From an uncultured Candidatus Melainabacteria bacterium (GTDB taxonomy: Bacteria > Cyanobacteriota > Vampirovibrionia > Gastranaerophilales > Gastranaerophilaceae): a stretch of 11,172 nt of DNA. The notes below the pieces were generated by a model, which was not told where the DNA came from, did not search any database, and worked only from the letters and a program-made list of their open reading frames with translations. The position numbers and the translations under genes were made by a program. The DNA is taken from positions 1 to 11,172 of the forward strand of contig CAKVJR010000047.1 of NCBI GenBank assembly GCA_934754855.1. The letters run 5' to 3'. Positions within the stretch are counted from its first letter, which is position 1. Each line of letters starts with the position of its first letter. Below, in pieces: positions 1 through 7,156 of this stretch.

Positions 1-1021
1 ATGCAGCACCTCTTAAACCTGCCCAAGACACAAGCAAACATTGATTTATGCTCGCCTTAAAAGGCATTAACAAAGAAAATACCGCAACAGGCCTTGCCAC
101 AAAAGTTAAAAACAATGCTATCAAACTCGCCGGCACAAAAATCTCGGGCATTCTATGCGGAAAGGCAGTCAAACCAAGCAAGAAGAAGATTAATATCTGT
201 GCCATAAAAGTAATTCCGTCAAAGAAATTTACAAGAATTTTCGTATTTTTAATCCTCGCATTGCCAAGAATAATTCCCGCAATATAAACGCTCAAAAGTC
301 CGTTTCCACCAAAAATATCAGGAAGTGCAAATGCCAATATCGCAAGTGCCGCAATGAAAATCGAGCGACTGCTGTCCGTATTTACCCATTTCGTTTTCTT
401 CAAAATGCGAACTCCGCCAATCGCAATCAAAACGCCCGCCAAAATGCCCAAAACAACCTGTTTGACAAACATCAACGGGAATGACGCAAACGATTGCCCC
501 GAATAAATCGCAATCCCGATTATCGTCAACATATACGAAAACGGGTCGTTACTTCCGCTTTCAAGTTCCAACAACGGTGCAGTGTGATTTTTAAGGTTCA
601 AACTCTTTGAACGCAAAATCGCAAAAACCGACGCCGCATCAGTCGAACTGATTACAGCCCCTATCAAAAAACTTTCGGCAAAATTCATTTTCAAAACAAA
701 ATAACAAAATCCGCAAGTCAAAAATGCCGTAAGCACAACGCCCAACGTCGATAACACCGTCGCTTGTTTCACAACAGGCTTCGCCGTCAGCCATTTCGTA
801 CAAAATCCACCGTAAAAAATAATCACAATCAACGCAATCGTGCTTATTTGCTGCAAAATTTCATAATTATCAAAAGGTATCTTAAAAAGTCCGTCCGACC
901 CGAACAACATTCCAAGCCCCATAAACAACAACAATGCAGGCATTCCCGATTTCCCCGAAAAAGCATTCGCAAAAACACAGGAAAACATTATGAGTGCAAA
1001 AATTATTAAAACCTCGGACAT
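1..1021 (-). CDS. nhaP2: K+/H+ (cation/proton) antiporter, NhaP2-like, N-terminal part (runs off window)
   Basis: This is an integral inner-membrane transporter that exchanges monovalent cations (probably K+) for protons. Translating the minus strand from the ATG at 1021 gives 340 open codons that run off the left edge, so the C-terminus is missing. Nearly all of it is hydrophobic segments. Family signatures of CPA1/NhaP2 antiporters are visible: SSTDAAS at residues 126-131 (the conserved Asp membrane segment), ESGSNDP at 154-160, FVARP near 307-311, and GLRGAA at 335-340, at the cut. Full-length NhaP2 proteins usually carry further membrane segments and cytoplasmic TrkA-C-type regulatory domains, which would lie outside this window. 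A good Shine-Dalgarno (AAAGGGGG, 1026-1033) precedes the start. The gene is divergent from the hydrogenase operon, and its leader contains many inverted repeats. The family call is firm; the preferred ion is inferred. Confidence 0.88.
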   Translation of the reverse strand, partial: MSEVLIIFALIMFSCVFANAFSGKSGMPALLLFMGLGMLFGSDGLFKIPFDNYEILQQISTIALIVIIFYGGFCTKWLTAKPVVKQATVLSTLGVVLTAFLTCGFCYFVLKMNFAESFLIGAVISSTDAASVFAILRSKSLNLKNHTAPLLELESGSNDPFSYMLTIIGIAIYSGQSFASFPLMFVKQVVLGILAGVLIAIGGVRILKKTKWVNTDSSRSIFIAALAILAFALPDIFGGNGLLSVYIAGIILGNARIKNTKILVNFFDGITFMAQILIFFLLGLTAFPHRMPEIFVPASLIALFLTFVARPVAVFSLLMPFKASINQCLLVSWAGLRGAA

Positions 1022-1046
1022 TTGACCCCCTTTGTTCAAGAATATC

Positions 1047-1191
1047 AAATGTTTTCAAACAATGCAACATTTCGTTACAAAAATCAAAATATTTTTCCGA
1101 AAATCATGCCCGATTTTTGAAAAGCATGCTCCATTACCAAATCGTGATTTTTGTAACAATTTCGCTATTTTTCGGGCGACTTGTCACGATT
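1047..1191 (-). promoter_or_regulatory. Structured 5' leader of the antiporter with competing inverted repeats (possible cis-acting RNA)
   Basis: Perfect inverted repeats seen: 1074-1086 with 1145-1157 (13 bp, GTTACAAAAATCA); 1140-1147 with 1184-1191 (8 bp, AATCGTGA); 1108-1113 with 1172-1177 (6 bp, GCCCGA); 1105-1109 with 1124-1128 (5 bp, CATGC); and 1047-1053 with 1066-1072 (7 bp, AAATGTT). The 13-bp and 8-bp pairs share positions 1145-1147, so both cannot form fully together, as in a two-state switch or attenuator. The last hairpin sits just upstream of the antiporter's Shine-Dalgarno. I do not recognise a known riboswitch class. A protein-binding region is the alternative. Confidence 0.4.
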
Positions 1192-1250
1192 AATCTTGAA
1201 AAAGCAATAACGGCGGGTGTTTTTTTGATAAAAAATTTACATATCTTTGC

Positions 1251-1279
1251 TTGATTTTAAAACATATATGATAGATAAT
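1251..1279 (+). promoter_or_regulatory. Predicted sigma70-type promoter of hydCBA
   Basis: A -35 element TTGATT (1251-1256) is followed after exactly 17 bases by a -10 element GATAAT (1274-1279), matching consensus at 4/6 and 5/6. The expected start of transcription is near 1286, giving a leader of about 67 bases before hydC. The surrounding DNA is very AT-rich, so chance TATA-like hexamers are common (another lies near 1311), but this pair has the best spacing. I see no clear operator for a redox regulator such as Rex. Confidence 0.5.
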
Positions 1280-1340
1280 TTTAACAACCGAGTAATATAT
1301 TAATTATATATATAAAATACAGGCGAATAATCACAGTATG

Positions 1341-1346
1341 AAGGAG
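1341..1346 (+). promoter_or_regulatory. Ribosome binding site that sets the hydC start
   Basis: AAGGAG lies six bases before the ATG at 1353. An in-frame ATG at 1338 is upstream of this site and has no Shine-Dalgarno of its own, so 1353 is preferred. Confidence 0.8.
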
Positions 1347-1352
1347 ACTGAT

Positions 1353-1847
1353 ATGGCCACTCACAAAACTATTGACTTCTCGGCTATTGATAAGGTTCTC
1401 GAAACTTATGAATTTAAGAAATCAAACCTCATCGCAATCTTGCAGAGAATTCAAGAAATCTATCGATATCTTCCTCTCGACGCTTTAACGTACGTCGGCA
1501 CGAAGATTGAAGGATTGTCACCTGCAACCGTATATGGTGTTGCAACTTTTTATGCACAATTCAGCCTTGACCCCAAAGGCAAATACGAAATCAAATTATG
1601 CGACGGAACTGCATGCCACGTTAGAGGCTCAATGCCCGTTCTCGACGCCGTTAGAGGTAAACTCGGACTTACTCCCGAAAAATCAACGACCGACGACGGT
1701 ATGTTCTCGCTCGAAACTGTAAGTTGCTTAGGTGCTTGCGGCTTGGCACCGGTTATTGTCATCAACGGTAAAGTTTACCCGAAAATGACTGCCGATGCGG
1801 TTAAAGTTGCCCTCGACGAAGTAATTAAGCAGGACAAGGAGGCATAA
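1353..1847 (+). CDS. hydC: [FeFe]-hydrogenase subunit HydC (NuoE-like [2Fe-2S] protein)
   Basis: This is the small electron-transfer subunit of a multimeric cytoplasmic NAD(P)-linked [FeFe]-hydrogenase, homologous to complex I NuoE. The 164-residue product has an N-terminal helical region (about 1-75, including SPATVYGVATFYAQF at 56-70) and a thioredoxin-fold domain with the expected [2Fe-2S] ligands C83, C88, C125 and C129 (CDGTACHVRG and CLGACGLAP). All four cysteines are present and the length is normal for the family. In characterised HydABC enzymes this subunit pairs with the flavin subunit HydB. It is the first gene of the operon; its stop is one base from the hydB start, and the hydB Shine-Dalgarno lies within its last codons, which suggests translational coupling. 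The start at 1353 rather than 1338 is chosen because of the AAGGAG at 1341-1346. Confidence 0.95.
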   Translation: MATHKTIDFSAIDKVLETYEFKKSNLIAILQRIQEIYRYLPLDALTYVGTKIEGLSPATVYGVATFYAQFSLDPKGKYEIKLCDGTACHVRGSMPVLDAVRGKLGLTPEKSTTDDGMFSLETVSCLGACGLAPVIVINGKVYPKMTADAVKVALDEVIKQDKEA

Positions 1848-1848
1848 G

Positions 1849-3708
1849 ATGACAAAAACTATAGATATCGATATTCAACAAGAGCAAAAAAAAGCACAAG
1901 AAGTCATCAAAGCACAAGGATTGAGAGTTCTTGTTTGCTCAGGTACAGGCTGCATTGCTAATGGTTCAATGGACGTAATTGAAAAATTCAGAGAATTGGG
2001 TGCTAACGTTTCAACGCTTACGGCACACGACAAAATGACTATCGTTCCGACCGGTTGTCACGGTTTTTGCGAACAGGGCGTTTTGGTTTTAATCCCTGAT
2101 TTAGACGTAACTTATGTTAAAGTTCACGTCGAAGATGTTGAAGAAATTTTCAACTCTCACATTAAAGACGGCAAACCTGTCGAAAGACTTTTGTACGTTG
2201 ACCCGAAAACAAATCAACACGTTTTCAAAAGCGAAGATATTAATTTCTACGCAAAACAAACTCGTACCGCTCTCGTAAATTGCGGTCACATCAATGCAGA
2301 ATGTATTGATGAAGCAATTGCCGTAAGAGGTTACGAAGCATTATCAAATATTTTAAAAGAAAATAATCCCGATGCCGTTATTCAAGAAATTCTTGAGTCA
2401 GGTTTGAAAGGCAGAGGCGGAGCAGGTTTCCCGACAGGCTTGAAATGGAGGTTCACGGCTGCAAACAAGGGCGGCAAGTCATACGTTGTATGTAACGGTG
2501 ACGAAGGCGACCCCGGTGCATTCATGGACCGTTCCGTTATGGAAGGGGACCCGCATAAGTTGTTGGAAGGTATGGCTATTGCTGCATTTGCAATCGGTGC
2601 TGACGAAGGATACATTTACGTTCGAGCGGAATATCCGCTCGCAATTCAACGTTTGAGAAAAGCAATCGCTGATGCGGAAGAACGTCACTATCTCGGCAAA
2701 AACATTATGGGCACTGATTTTTCGTTCACTCTTCACATCAAAGAGGGTGCAGGTGCATTTGTTTGCGGTGAAGAATCAGCACTTCTCGCCTCAATTGAGG
2801 GCGAAAGAGGTATGCCAAGACCGAAACCGCCATTCCCTGCAAACAAAGGTTTGTTCGGCAGACCGACTTTGATTAACAACGTTGAAACTCTCGCAAATGT
2901 TCCTTTGATTATGTTAAAAGGTGCAAAATGGTTTGCTTCAATGGGTACAGAATCAGCAAAAGGTACAAAAACATTCGCATTAACAGGGGAAGTTAACAAC
3001 ACCGGTCTTATTGAAGTTCCGATGGGTACAACCCTCAGAGAAATCGTTTTCGATATCGGCGGCGGTATCAGAAACGGCAAAAAATTCAAAGCCGTTCAAA
3101 TCGGCGGACCGTCAGGCGGTTGCTTGACAGAAGAACATCTCGACTTGCCTATGGATTACGAAAGTCTTTCAAAAGCAGGTGCGATGGTCGGCTCAGGCGG
3201 TTTGGTAGTAATGAACGAAGACACTTGTATTGTTGAAGTTGCTCGTTTCTTTATGAACTTTACTCAAAACGAATCTTGCGGAAAATGCGTTCCTTGCCGT
3301 GAAGGTACAAAAAATATGTTGAAGATTTTGGAAAAAATCGTTCGTGGCGAAGGCACAATGGAAGATTTGGACAAATTGGAAGACCTTGCTCACGCAGTAA
3401 AAGACGGTTCACTTTGCGGTTTGGGTAAAACTGCTCCTAACCCCGTTCTTTCAACATTAAAGTACTTCAGAGATGAATACATTGCTCACATCAAAGACAA
3501 AAAATGCCCCGCAGGCGTTTGCTCAGCAATGAAAGTTATCACTATTCAAGAAGACTTGTGTAAAGGTTGTACAAAATGTGCAAGAACTTGCCCTGTCGGT
3601 GCTATCGAAGGAACAGTTAAAAATCCTCACAAGATTAACCAAGACAAATGTATTAAGTGCGGTTCCTGCGTAAACGCATGTCCGTTCAAAGCAATCAAAC
3701 AGTCGTAA
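1849..3708 (+). CDS. hydB: [FeFe]-hydrogenase subunit HydB (NuoF-like FMN/NAD(P)H-binding)
   Basis: This is the flavin subunit that binds FMN and NAD(P)H and carries the proposed bifurcation site in HydABC-type hydrogenases. The 619 residues read in order: an N-terminal thioredoxin-like [2Fe-2S] domain (C30, C35, C70, C74); a NuoF core with the glycine-rich FMN/NADH loop (GRGGAGFPTGLKW, 188-200), NGDEGDPGAF (216-225) and GEESALLASIEG (307-318); a [4Fe-4S] site with C477, C480, C483 and C523; a CPAGVC motif (553-558); and a C-terminal two-cluster ferredoxin domain (C571/574/577/581 and C601/604/607/611). All expected ligands are intact. AAGGAGG (1836-1842) precedes the ATG by six bases. The N- and C-terminal iron-sulfur extensions match hydrogenase HydB rather than plain complex I NuoF. 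Whether the partner is NADH or NADPH, and whether the enzyme bifurcates with ferredoxin, is inferred from the family. Confidence 0.95.
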   Translation: MTKTIDIDIQQEQKKAQEVIKAQGLRVLVCSGTGCIANGSMDVIEKFRELGANVSTLTAHDKMTIVPTGCHGFCEQGVLVLIPDLDVTYVKVHVEDVEEIFNSHIKDGKPVERLLYVDPKTNQHVFKSEDINFYAKQTRTALVNCGHINAECIDEAIAVRGYEALSNILKENNPDAVIQEILESGLKGRGGAGFPTGLKWRFTAANKGGKSYVVCNGDEGDPGAFMDRSVMEGDPHKLLEGMAIAAFAIGADEGYIYVRAEYPLAIQRLRKAIADAEERHYLGKNIMGTDFSFTLHIKEGAGAFVCGEESALLASIEGERGMPRPKPPFPANKGLFGRPTLINNVETLANVPLIMLKGAKWFASMGTESAKGTKTFALTGEVNNTGLIEVPMGTTLREIVFDIGGGIRNGKKFKAVQIGGPSGGCLTEEHLDLPMDYESLSKAGAMVGSGGLVVMNEDTCIVEVARFFMNFTQNESCGKCVPCREGTKNMLKILEKIVRGEGTMEDLDKLEDLAHAVKDGSLCGLGKTAPNPVLSTLKYFRDEYIAHIKDKKCPAGVCSAMKVITIQEDLCKGCTKCARTCPVGAIEGTVKNPHKINQDKCIKCGSCVNACPFKAIKQS

Positions 3709-3730
3709 TGAAAGCAAAGGATTAATAAAA

Positions 3731-5497
3731 ATGAGTACATTATTTATAAACGGAAAAGAATGTGAATTTACGGACGAACCGAACCTCCTCGAAGTAATCC
3801 GCAAAGCAGGATTTGACGTACCGACATTCTGCTATCGACCTGACCTTAAACCGTTCGGTTCTTGCAGAATGTGCGTTGTCGAAGTTGAATACCCTAACGG
3901 CAGAGTTATGGTAAATTCTTCCTGCACAATGCCTCCCGAAGCAGGCATCAAAGTCAGCACAAACTCTGCAAGAGTAAGAAAAATCAGAAAAACTGTTTTG
4001 GAATTGCTCCTCGCTAACCACGACAGAGAATGTACGACTTGCGAAAAATCAGGCAACTGCGATTTGCAAAAATATTCAGAAGAATACGGAATCAGAGAAA
4101 TCAGATTCCCAAAATTAAAAGCAGATAAAATGAGAGAAATTGACGATTGCAACCCGTCAATCAAACGTGACCCCAACAAATGTATCTTGTGCGGTGCTTG
4201 CGTCAGAGCATGCCAAGAATTTCAAGGTCATGCCGTTTTGGGCTTTGCAAACAGAGGCTCAAAAACAGTCGTTCAACCGCTCAACGGAAAACATCTCTCG
4301 GAAGTTGACTGCGTATTCTGTGGTCAATGCCAAGCAGTTTGCCCGACAGGTGCTTTGACAATCAAAAATGATACTGAAGAAGTTTGGGACGTTATCAACG
4401 ACAAATCTAAAAAAGTCGTTGTTCAAGTCGCTCCTGCCGTTCGTGTTGCAATCGGAGAAATGTTCAACTTGCCGGCAGGTCAAAACTCAATCGGCAAAAT
4501 CTACTCGGCACTCAGAAAAATCGGTTTCGATTTAATTTTCGATACAAACTTCTCAGCGGACTTAACAATCATCGAAGAAGCAACCGAATTTATCGGCAGA
4601 TTGACAAACAAAGGCACATTGCCGTTGTTCACATCTTGCTGCCCCGCTTGGGTAAGATATTTGGAAACGCAACACCCCGATATGCTCGGACACCTTTCAA
4701 CATGTAAGTCCCCGCAAGGTATGCTCTCACCTGTTATGAAAGAATTATTGCCGAAATATCACGAAGGTTTCACAAAAGAAAACACGGTTGTTGTGTCAAT
4801 TATGCCTTGTACCGCTAAAAAGTACGAAGCAAAACGTGAACAATTAATGCGTGATGGAAAATACGAAACCGATTACGTTTTGACGACAAAAGAATTTGGC
4901 AGAATGATTAAAGAAGCAGGTATCGACTTTAATGAATTAGAAGATGAAAAAGCAGATTCACCGTTCGGAGAATATTCAGGTGCTGCAACAATCTTCGGTG
5001 CATCAGGCGGTGTTGCCGAAGCGGCTGCAAGAACTGCTTACTACTACGTAACCGGCGAAAATATTGCAGATAACGACATCAAAGAAATGAGAGGCGTCAA
5101 TGCAAATTCTCGCTCAAAGTCAGTAGAACTCGACATAAAAGGCACAAAAGTCGTCGTCAGAGTTGTTTCAACATTACTTGAAGCAGAAAAAGCAATTCAG
5201 GAAATCAAAAACGGCACGGCAAACTTCCAACTTCTCGAAGTTATGGCTTGCCCCGGCGGCTGCGTAAACGGCGGCGGTCAACCGACAAGTTGCTCAAATG
5301 CAAAAGTTAAGGAAGAACGTGCAGCAGGTCTTTACACAGAAGATAAAAATCTCCCCGTAAGACGTTCTCACGAAAATCCCGATATCATTAAACTTTATGA
5401 AAACGACCTCGAAAAAGCAGGTTCTCATAAAGCACACGAACTTTTGCACACAACATACTCTGACAAGTTCACAGGCTCATACAAAGACGTTAAGTAA
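3731..5497 (+). CDS. hydA: [FeFe]-hydrogenase catalytic subunit HydA
   Basis: This is the catalytic subunit that reduces protons to H2 or oxidises H2 at the H-cluster. The 588 residues read in order: a [2Fe-2S] domain (C34, C45, C48, C65); a His-ligated [4Fe-4S] cluster (H97, C101, C104, C110); two ferredoxin-type [4Fe-4S] clusters (C151/154/157 with C204, C194/197/200 with C161); and the H-cluster domain with the three signatures TSCCPAW (301-307), MPCTAKK (358-364) and EVMACPGGCVNGGGQP (503-518). By comparison with clostridial CpI, C304, C360, C507 and C511 should hold the H-cluster and C303 should be the proton-relay cysteine. The length and domain set match the M3-type architecture and nothing is missing. 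An AAAGGA nine bases upstream supports the start. No signal peptide is seen, so it is cytoplasmic. The maturases HydE, HydF and HydG are not in this window. Confidence 0.97.
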   Translation: MSTLFINGKECEFTDEPNLLEVIRKAGFDVPTFCYRPDLKPFGSCRMCVVEVEYPNGRVMVNSSCTMPPEAGIKVSTNSARVRKIRKTVLELLLANHDRECTTCEKSGNCDLQKYSEEYGIREIRFPKLKADKMREIDDCNPSIKRDPNKCILCGACVRACQEFQGHAVLGFANRGSKTVVQPLNGKHLSEVDCVFCGQCQAVCPTGALTIKNDTEEVWDVINDKSKKVVVQVAPAVRVAIGEMFNLPAGQNSIGKIYSALRKIGFDLIFDTNFSADLTIIEEATEFIGRLTNKGTLPLFTSCCPAWVRYLETQHPDMLGHLSTCKSPQGMLSPVMKELLPKYHEGFTKENTVVVSIMPCTAKKYEAKREQLMRDGKYETDYVLTTKEFGRMIKEAGIDFNELEDEKADSPFGEYSGAATIFGASGGVAEAAARTAYYYVTGENIADNDIKEMRGVNANSRSKSVELDIKGTKVVVRVVSTLLEAEKAIQEIKNGTANFQLLEVMACPGGCVNGGGQPTSCSNAKVKEERAAGLYTEDKNLPVRRSHENPDIIKLYENDLEKAGSHKAHELLHTTYSDKFTGSYKDVK

Positions 5498-5521
5498 GTA
5501 ATTAATTACAAAACGAAAAAT

Positions 5522-5552
5522 AAAAAGCAGACCCTGAAAAGTCTGCTTTTTT
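5522..5552. terminator. Bidirectional rho-independent terminator after hydA
   Basis: An 11-bp perfect stem (5522-5532 with 5541-5551, core GCAGAC/GTCTGC) with an 8-base loop is flanked by A5 on the left and T6 on the right. It can end hydCBA on the plus strand and the convergent protease gene on the minus strand. Confidence 0.9.
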
Positions 5553-5577
5553 ATTGTAAAAATTTTTACCGCAAAAA

Positions 5578-7038
5578 TTATTCTTCCTCTTGATATTGAT
5601 AATTATTTTTGGCTTGAAATTTTTGCAATCGTCCGCTGCCGTATTTCTTTTCAATAAATTCTTCCCGCTTTAAATTTTTCGCCGAGAACATTGAATTAAA
5701 GTTAACAATCGTCGAATCGGTTGCCATTGAAGGATTATTGCGAACAAAAGTATCCAAAATTTCACGACCTTCAGCAAATCTTCTTTGGTCAAAATAAATC
5801 GTCAAAAGTCCAGAAAGTGCAGGTTTTTCAGACGGTTTCAACTTCAAAATATTTTTATATGCGATAATTTGTTGATCCCTATCGTTCAAATTTCTGTACG
5901 CCTTAACCAAACGATAATAAATATCGGTACTTTCCTTAATTCTCAAGGCTTTCGTATAAGTTTCGGCAGCCCTTTCGTACTCGCCTGCCGCCATATATTC
6001 GTCCCCAAGGTCAATAACGCTATGGACATCATTCGGAATTCTCTTTGAAATATCCTTTAACTCAGCCTCTTTTGCCTTTCTGATTTCTTCGGTTGAGGGT
6101 TGTTTTGAGTAGGACAGATAAAGCATTCGAGCCGTATTTTTGTCACGTTGGGTCAAATGAGAAACAGGGAATTTCGCACCTTGTGCCATAATATCGCCCT
6201 GATACGGACTATGCCCCGAAATTCCTATCGAGTGACCGATTTCGTGCAACATTGCATGATAAACCCAATCCTTAGAAAGAGGTTTTCCGTCGGGAGAATA
6301 CGTACGAACAGAAATATTTGCCCCCGTAATCGTTGTTCCCGCATACTTGTTGGCACAATTTCCGCCCTCTTGCAATCCCGCTTTGCTATCCGCTTTCAAA
6401 AAAGTTACAACATCATCGGCATCGTTTCTGTTTCCCGCAAAGTTAAACATTACGTAGGAACCGCCCATTGCCGCCTGCCATTCCTTGTATGCCTGTTGCA
6501 TCAAAGGTTTGTAAATAGGGTCGCTCTCAATGTAAACACGGGCAACACCACGACGTCTTGTGTATTTTTGACCGCCACGATAAGCATTTTTAATATATTC
6601 TGTTGCGGTAATTTTAGGTTGATTTTGAGCCTGGGCAACTTTGGGTGTTGCAGCATTGGAAGCCGCTGCTGACGTTGAAGTTGTTTTTGTTTTTGCGGCT
6701 GCTTGTTCCGCCAAATATTTATCAATTTGTGCAATCCCTTGTCTTGCATAGGCTGCCGCCTGAGATTTCGGAGCAATTTTGATAATTTGTTGATATTCAC
6801 TTTTTGCCGCAGCATAATTTTTATCACCTTTAATATATGCCTGAGAAAGCATATAGCGGGCATTTACGTCATAATAACTTGCCTTAATTGCACTTCTGAA
6901 ATAACTTCTCGCAAGGCTGTATTTGCCTTCGTTATATGCCGCCATTCCAGCATCATAAGCCGAACTCGCAAATGCAGGTGTCGCCATCATAAAAACCATT
7001 AAGCCGATTAAAAACTTTTTCTTAAAACCATTTTTCAT
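5578..7038 (-). CDS. Secreted TPR-containing matrixin-like zinc metalloprotease
   Basis: This is a predicted exported protein of 486 residues. A signal peptide is clear: a lysine-rich start, a hydrophobic core at 9-20 and likely cleavage after AFA at 24. TPR-like helical pairs span about 27-105, followed by a low-complexity Ala/Thr/Ser/Gln linker (about 112-140). The protease-like domain covers about 145-310 and has HEIGHSIGISGH at 265-276, with E266 as predicted catalytic base and H265, H269 and H276 as predicted zinc ligands. A Met-turn candidate follows (DIM, M284), then LTQRDKNTARMLY, typical of M10-like bacterial proteins. Three or so further TPRs occupy about 338-430, and the tail is charged. 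The zinc motif has one residue more than the standard metzincin HExxHxxGxxH, a variant I recall from cyanobacterial-type matrixins. There is one cysteine (C228). There is no Shine-Dalgarno before the ATG. The substrate is unknown; a role on envelope or secreted proteins is only a guess. Confidence 0.82.
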   Translation of the reverse strand: MKNGFKKKFLIGLMVFMMATPAFASSAYDAGMAAYNEGKYSLARSYFRSAIKASYYDVNARYMLSQAYIKGDKNYAAAKSEYQQIIKIAPKSQAAAYARQGIAQIDKYLAEQAAAKTKTTSTSAAASNAATPKVAQAQNQPKITATEYIKNAYRGGQKYTRRRGVARVYIESDPIYKPLMQQAYKEWQAAMGGSYVMFNFAGNRNDADDVVTFLKADSKAGLQEGGNCANKYAGTTITGANISVRTYSPDGKPLSKDWVYHAMLHEIGHSIGISGHSPYQGDIMAQGAKFPVSHLTQRDKNTARMLYLSYSKQPSTEEIRKAKEAELKDISKRIPNDVHSVIDLGDEYMAAGEYERAAETYTKALRIKESTDIYYRLVKAYRNLNDRDQQIIAYKNILKLKPSEKPALSGLLTIYFDQRRFAEGREILDTFVRNNPSMATDSTIVNFNSMFSAKNLKREEFIEKKYGSGRLQKFQAKNNYQYQEEE

Positions 7039-7044
7039 ATCAAA

Positions 7045-7073
7045 AGTTTAGCATTTTTCAGTCTTAATCGCAA
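7045..7073 (-). promoter_or_regulatory. Predicted promoter of the metalloprotease gene, possibly leaderless
   Basis: Reading the minus strand, TTGCGA (7068-7073) is followed after 17 bases by TAAACT (7045-7050), preceded by TGC as in an extended -10. The predicted +1 falls at the A of the ATG at 7038, which fits the missing Shine-Dalgarno. Each hexamer matches consensus at only 4/6, and AT-rich alternatives exist around 7083-7097. Confidence 0.35.
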
Positions 7074-7099
7074 CTTTGCAACATTAATATAATATATGC

Positions 7100-7136
7100 A
7101 AAAAATATCGAGAGTTGATTTGCGTCAACCCTCGAT
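7100..7136 (-). terminator. Rho-independent terminator after the methyltransferase gene
   Basis: A 12-bp stem (7107-7118 with 7125-7136) with one G-U pair on the minus strand and a 6-base loop is followed on that strand by six T (7100-7105). It lies just downstream of the methyltransferase stop and separates that gene from the protease gene. Confidence 0.85.
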
Positions 7137-7156
7137 TTAGAAAGGAATTTGGTCTG

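Larger units (their letters stand above)
1022..1352. promoter_or_regulatory. Divergent intergenic control region between antiporter and hydC
   Basis: This stretch of about 330 bases has no convincing gene. The right third (about 1251-1352) is very AT-rich and holds the promoter and 5' leader of the hydrogenase operon. The left two thirds form the probable untranslated leader of the antiporter on the minus strand and hold several perfect inverted repeats. The small open frame crossing this region on the plus strand (994-1254) overlaps the antiporter start, has no ribosome binding site and resembles no known protein, so I do not call it. Confidence 0.7.

Noticed and set aside
994..1254. 86-codon plus-strand open frame between antiporter and hydC
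   Set aside because: It overlaps the antiporter start, has no ribosome binding site, codes for a composition unlike the neighbours and covers the inverted-repeat leader.
1280..1340. Operator for the redox regulator Rex upstream of hydC
   Set aside because: Only a half-site-like TTAACAA is seen near 1281-1287; no paired inverted half-site is present.
2733..3089. 118-codon minus-strand open frame
   Set aside because: It lies wholly inside hydB on the opposite strand and is explained by hydB codon usage.
5498..5509. 12-base palindrome GTAATTAATTAC after the hydA stop
   Set aside because: It is simple AT-rich sequence with no associated gene start, most likely a chance palindrome; the true terminator lies just downstream.
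6148..6672. 174-codon plus-strand open frame
   Set aside because: It is antisense to the metalloprotease, which has clear signal peptide, TPR and zinc motifs. The product is rich in Arg, Asn and Cys and resembles no protein.
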